A DNA stretch of 64,000 nt from Castor canadensis (taxonomy: Eukaryota > Chordata > Mammalia > Rodentia > Castoridae). Positions 62,010-64,000 of this stretch are shown here, in pieces. Every line of letters begins with the position of its first letter. Positions within the stretch are counted from its first letter, which is position 1. The position numbers and the translations under genes were made by a program. The DNA lies in NCBI RefSeq assembly GCF_047511655.1, contig NC_133396.1, forward strand, positions 133,061,490-133,125,489, in the 5' to 3' direction. The notes under the pieces are model-generated. The model was given only the letters and a program-made list of their open reading frames with translations, searched no databases and was not told the DNA's origin.

Positions 62010-64000
62010 ATTGCACATTGTTGAGCACTTTTATTTATATAGGGATACCCTTCATTCACCATTTTTTAACCTTAGCATACAAAACAAAGTCACTACACAA
62101 TTTCCCTTGGGTATCTGGTACCAATATCTAAATAAAATTTAAATCAGATGCACATTTCATTTTACTGCTTCTCAAATCAATTTAAATGTTTAATCTAATA
62201 CAAAACTTACTTATAAGTAGAAATATACAAAGAACATTTTATAGGTGATTATAAAGATTAGAACTCCTAAACATCCCCACAATTCTTTGAAATCATCTCA
62301 TTCAAAATTAATTTTGTTTTTACACTGGTTTCCTTTAGAAAAAATGTGAACACTTGGATTAAAAAAAAGATACAATATCTGACTGGTAGAAAATAACAAT
62401 GTATTTTCTGACCATTATATCATTTCCAGCTATTTATTTTTAGCACATAGATTCACTGAAAAGGAAAGCTTACATCTTTACTTAAAAGTCACTATGAGGA
62501 TTAAGCTAATGAATTTTAGATCCACGTATTTTTAAAGACTGGAAGAAAAATGAGAGTGTCCGTTCCAACCAGAGGACATTTCCTTTCATTACATTACAAC
62601 GGACATGACACTAATGGTCAACAGAAACAAGTACTCATATTGTGATATAAATCTTTGATGCTCAGTGTGAGTTTTCTGAGTCCCAGGATCCAGGACGAGC
62701 TGCATCCTACCTTCATAAGAAAGACCAACCAGGATTCCTTTGCCTAGTCCTTGATAAAACTGCCTGCTAGGTATCATACAGAACCACTTAAAATCTGAAA
62801 AGTAGAAGGTTTTAAAACTTTTTGCCCTTTATATATTTTTAAAGTTTATAAATTCAAGTGAGTGTAAGTACAAAACTATGTGGAAAAACAAAACCAGCAG
62901 TTACAATATTGGCTGACACAGGTGTTCCCTGAAGCTGAGGTTTTCAGGCTGGCAGGATAACCCGTCCGCAGGTCTTCAGTGGCACACAGTGACCTTTAAC
63001 AGTGACTGCCACTTGGCTTTTGGCTTTACAATTCTGTGAGGAACTGGTTGCTGCAATATGAAGGCATTCAAGGAAAAAATCTCCACAACAGCATTTACTA
63101 ACTCTGCTCCTTTCCTTAACTAAAATAAGCATTACCCTCTGTCATCTTCATGCACAAATACAGTACTTTGCTCAAAAGCATCTCAACAAAATGTTATTCT
63201 TATAACAATTCTGGCAGTAGCAATGGCCAGTTTTCATGTCTTTGAACATATTCTAAAATTATAACTTTGTCAAATGCATCACAACTATCGACATTCACAG
63301 GTACGTTATAACACACATACTTTCTTCCTCTCTGACAAGACAAAACACATACACACAGGGTTGCCCAAATTTTAAAAAGTTAAAAAAATATTTTCAATCC
63401 AAGAAAAGTGATGGTACACCAAATATTTTTTAAAAGGGAATTATGTTCTCAGAACACCTGAAACATAAATGAATTAAATGCACACATAATATAAATAAGA
63501 AAGTAACTTGAAGAATATAAAAAAAATTCTGAAGGGAACCAATCAGAGCTTCAATATAATCTATGAATAAAAACATATGCTTACATTATAGTGTACAATT
63601 ATGACTTAAATGTATTTGGATTTATAAAGAAATTAAAATATAGTACTGCAAGATTATTCAAAGAATATTTTTCAAATGTACAAACAGTAATAAAAACACA
63701 CAAAAAAGCCTTGGGCAACGTGCAACTTTAAAAATTACTATCACGCCAGCGAAACAATCCTTAACCACTTTTTAAAATGAATTCAGTTATACCATTTAAA
63801 TACAAAGAGAATATCAAAGATATTAAAACACAAGACTCTTCAGTGTCTGACTCACATTTTGTCCCCAAAACTTTTCACATTTAATAGTTGATTTTGAAGG
63901 TATAAACTAAGAATTCTAAATGTTTCTCAAAGTTTCTGTATATTTAGCATACGAATTATACTTGAAAGCTACAATACTAAAACATATACTTCAAACTTAA
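62010..64000 (-). other. Candidate 3' UTR of a minus-strand gene (coding part off the right edge)
   Basis: About 2 kb without any recognisable repeat, AT-rich, with many ATTTA words on the minus strand. A minus-strand poly(A) signal AATAAA (plus TTTATT) lies at 62,030-62,035. Two 62-codon minus-strand frames at 62,589-62,777 and 62,944-63,132 have no domain and would be untranslated in this view. No splice site or coding exon is inside the window, so the gene cannot be named. Ordinary intergenic DNA is the main alternative. Confidence 0.25.

Noticed and set aside
62589..63132. Two 62-codon minus-strand frames in the right flank as coding exons
   Set aside because: I see no recognisable domain or splice boundaries. 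The stretch is better explained as untranslated or intergenic sequence.

Overview
The window looks like gene-poor nuclear DNA from a mammal, most likely a non-murid rodent. It is AT-rich, has no compact reading frames, and is full of interspersed repeats. Ancient placental repeats (MIR, L2-like, MaLR/MLT1-type LTRs, a MER5A-type hAT element, old L1) sit beside younger B1 (7SL-derived) and ID-like (tRNA-derived) SINEs. Several SINEs are fused B1+ID dimers of the B1-dID type, known from beavers, squirrels and dormice. Together with a recent L1 family carrying a G-rich 3' UTR, this fits a beaver-like (castorimorph) genome best; that assignment is inference. I found no intact protein-coding gene, tRNA, rRNA, CRISPR array or prokaryotic feature.

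Layout. 0-5 kb: a polypurine tract, L1 3' ends, a MaLR-type LTR and a possible retroviral-type LTR with a poly(A) signal. 5-20 kb: mostly unassigned sequence with scattered SINEs, a MIR and MaLR LTRs, including two SINEs with an extra B1 unit (15.8 and 18.5 kb). 20.7-22.0 kb: a MIR split by an ID SINE, then a strong CTCF-like motif, then a young 5'-truncated L1 that keeps an open reading frame for the ORF2 C-terminus and a 39-base poly(A) tail. 22-37 kb: MIR relics, a second minus-strand MaLR LTR, a segment with two TATA-like boxes at 28 kb, a GATA/TG compound microsatellite at 29 kb and an MLT1 LTR interrupted by a B1-dID SINE at 33.5 kb. 37.7 kb: a second copy of the young L1 family, 3' UTR only, with a clear 16-bp target-site duplication. 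38-51 kb: repeat relics, a 49-base perfect-core hairpin at 42.5 kb and a 144-codon reading frame of unknown meaning at 46.4 kb. 51.2-55.8 kb: a long, decayed L1 in antisense, carrying a B1-dID SINE with target-site duplications and an ID SINE. 58.1-59.3 kb: another antisense L1 fragment. 60.6-64.0 kb: a repeat-poor AT-rich stretch that could be the 3' UTR of a minus-strand gene whose coding part lies beyond the right edge.

No genes can be said to work together here. The main content is a layered insertion history plus a few candidate regulatory elements. No new biological system is evident. The best leads are the CTCF-like site, the hairpin, the trimeric SINEs and the right-hand repeat-poor block.
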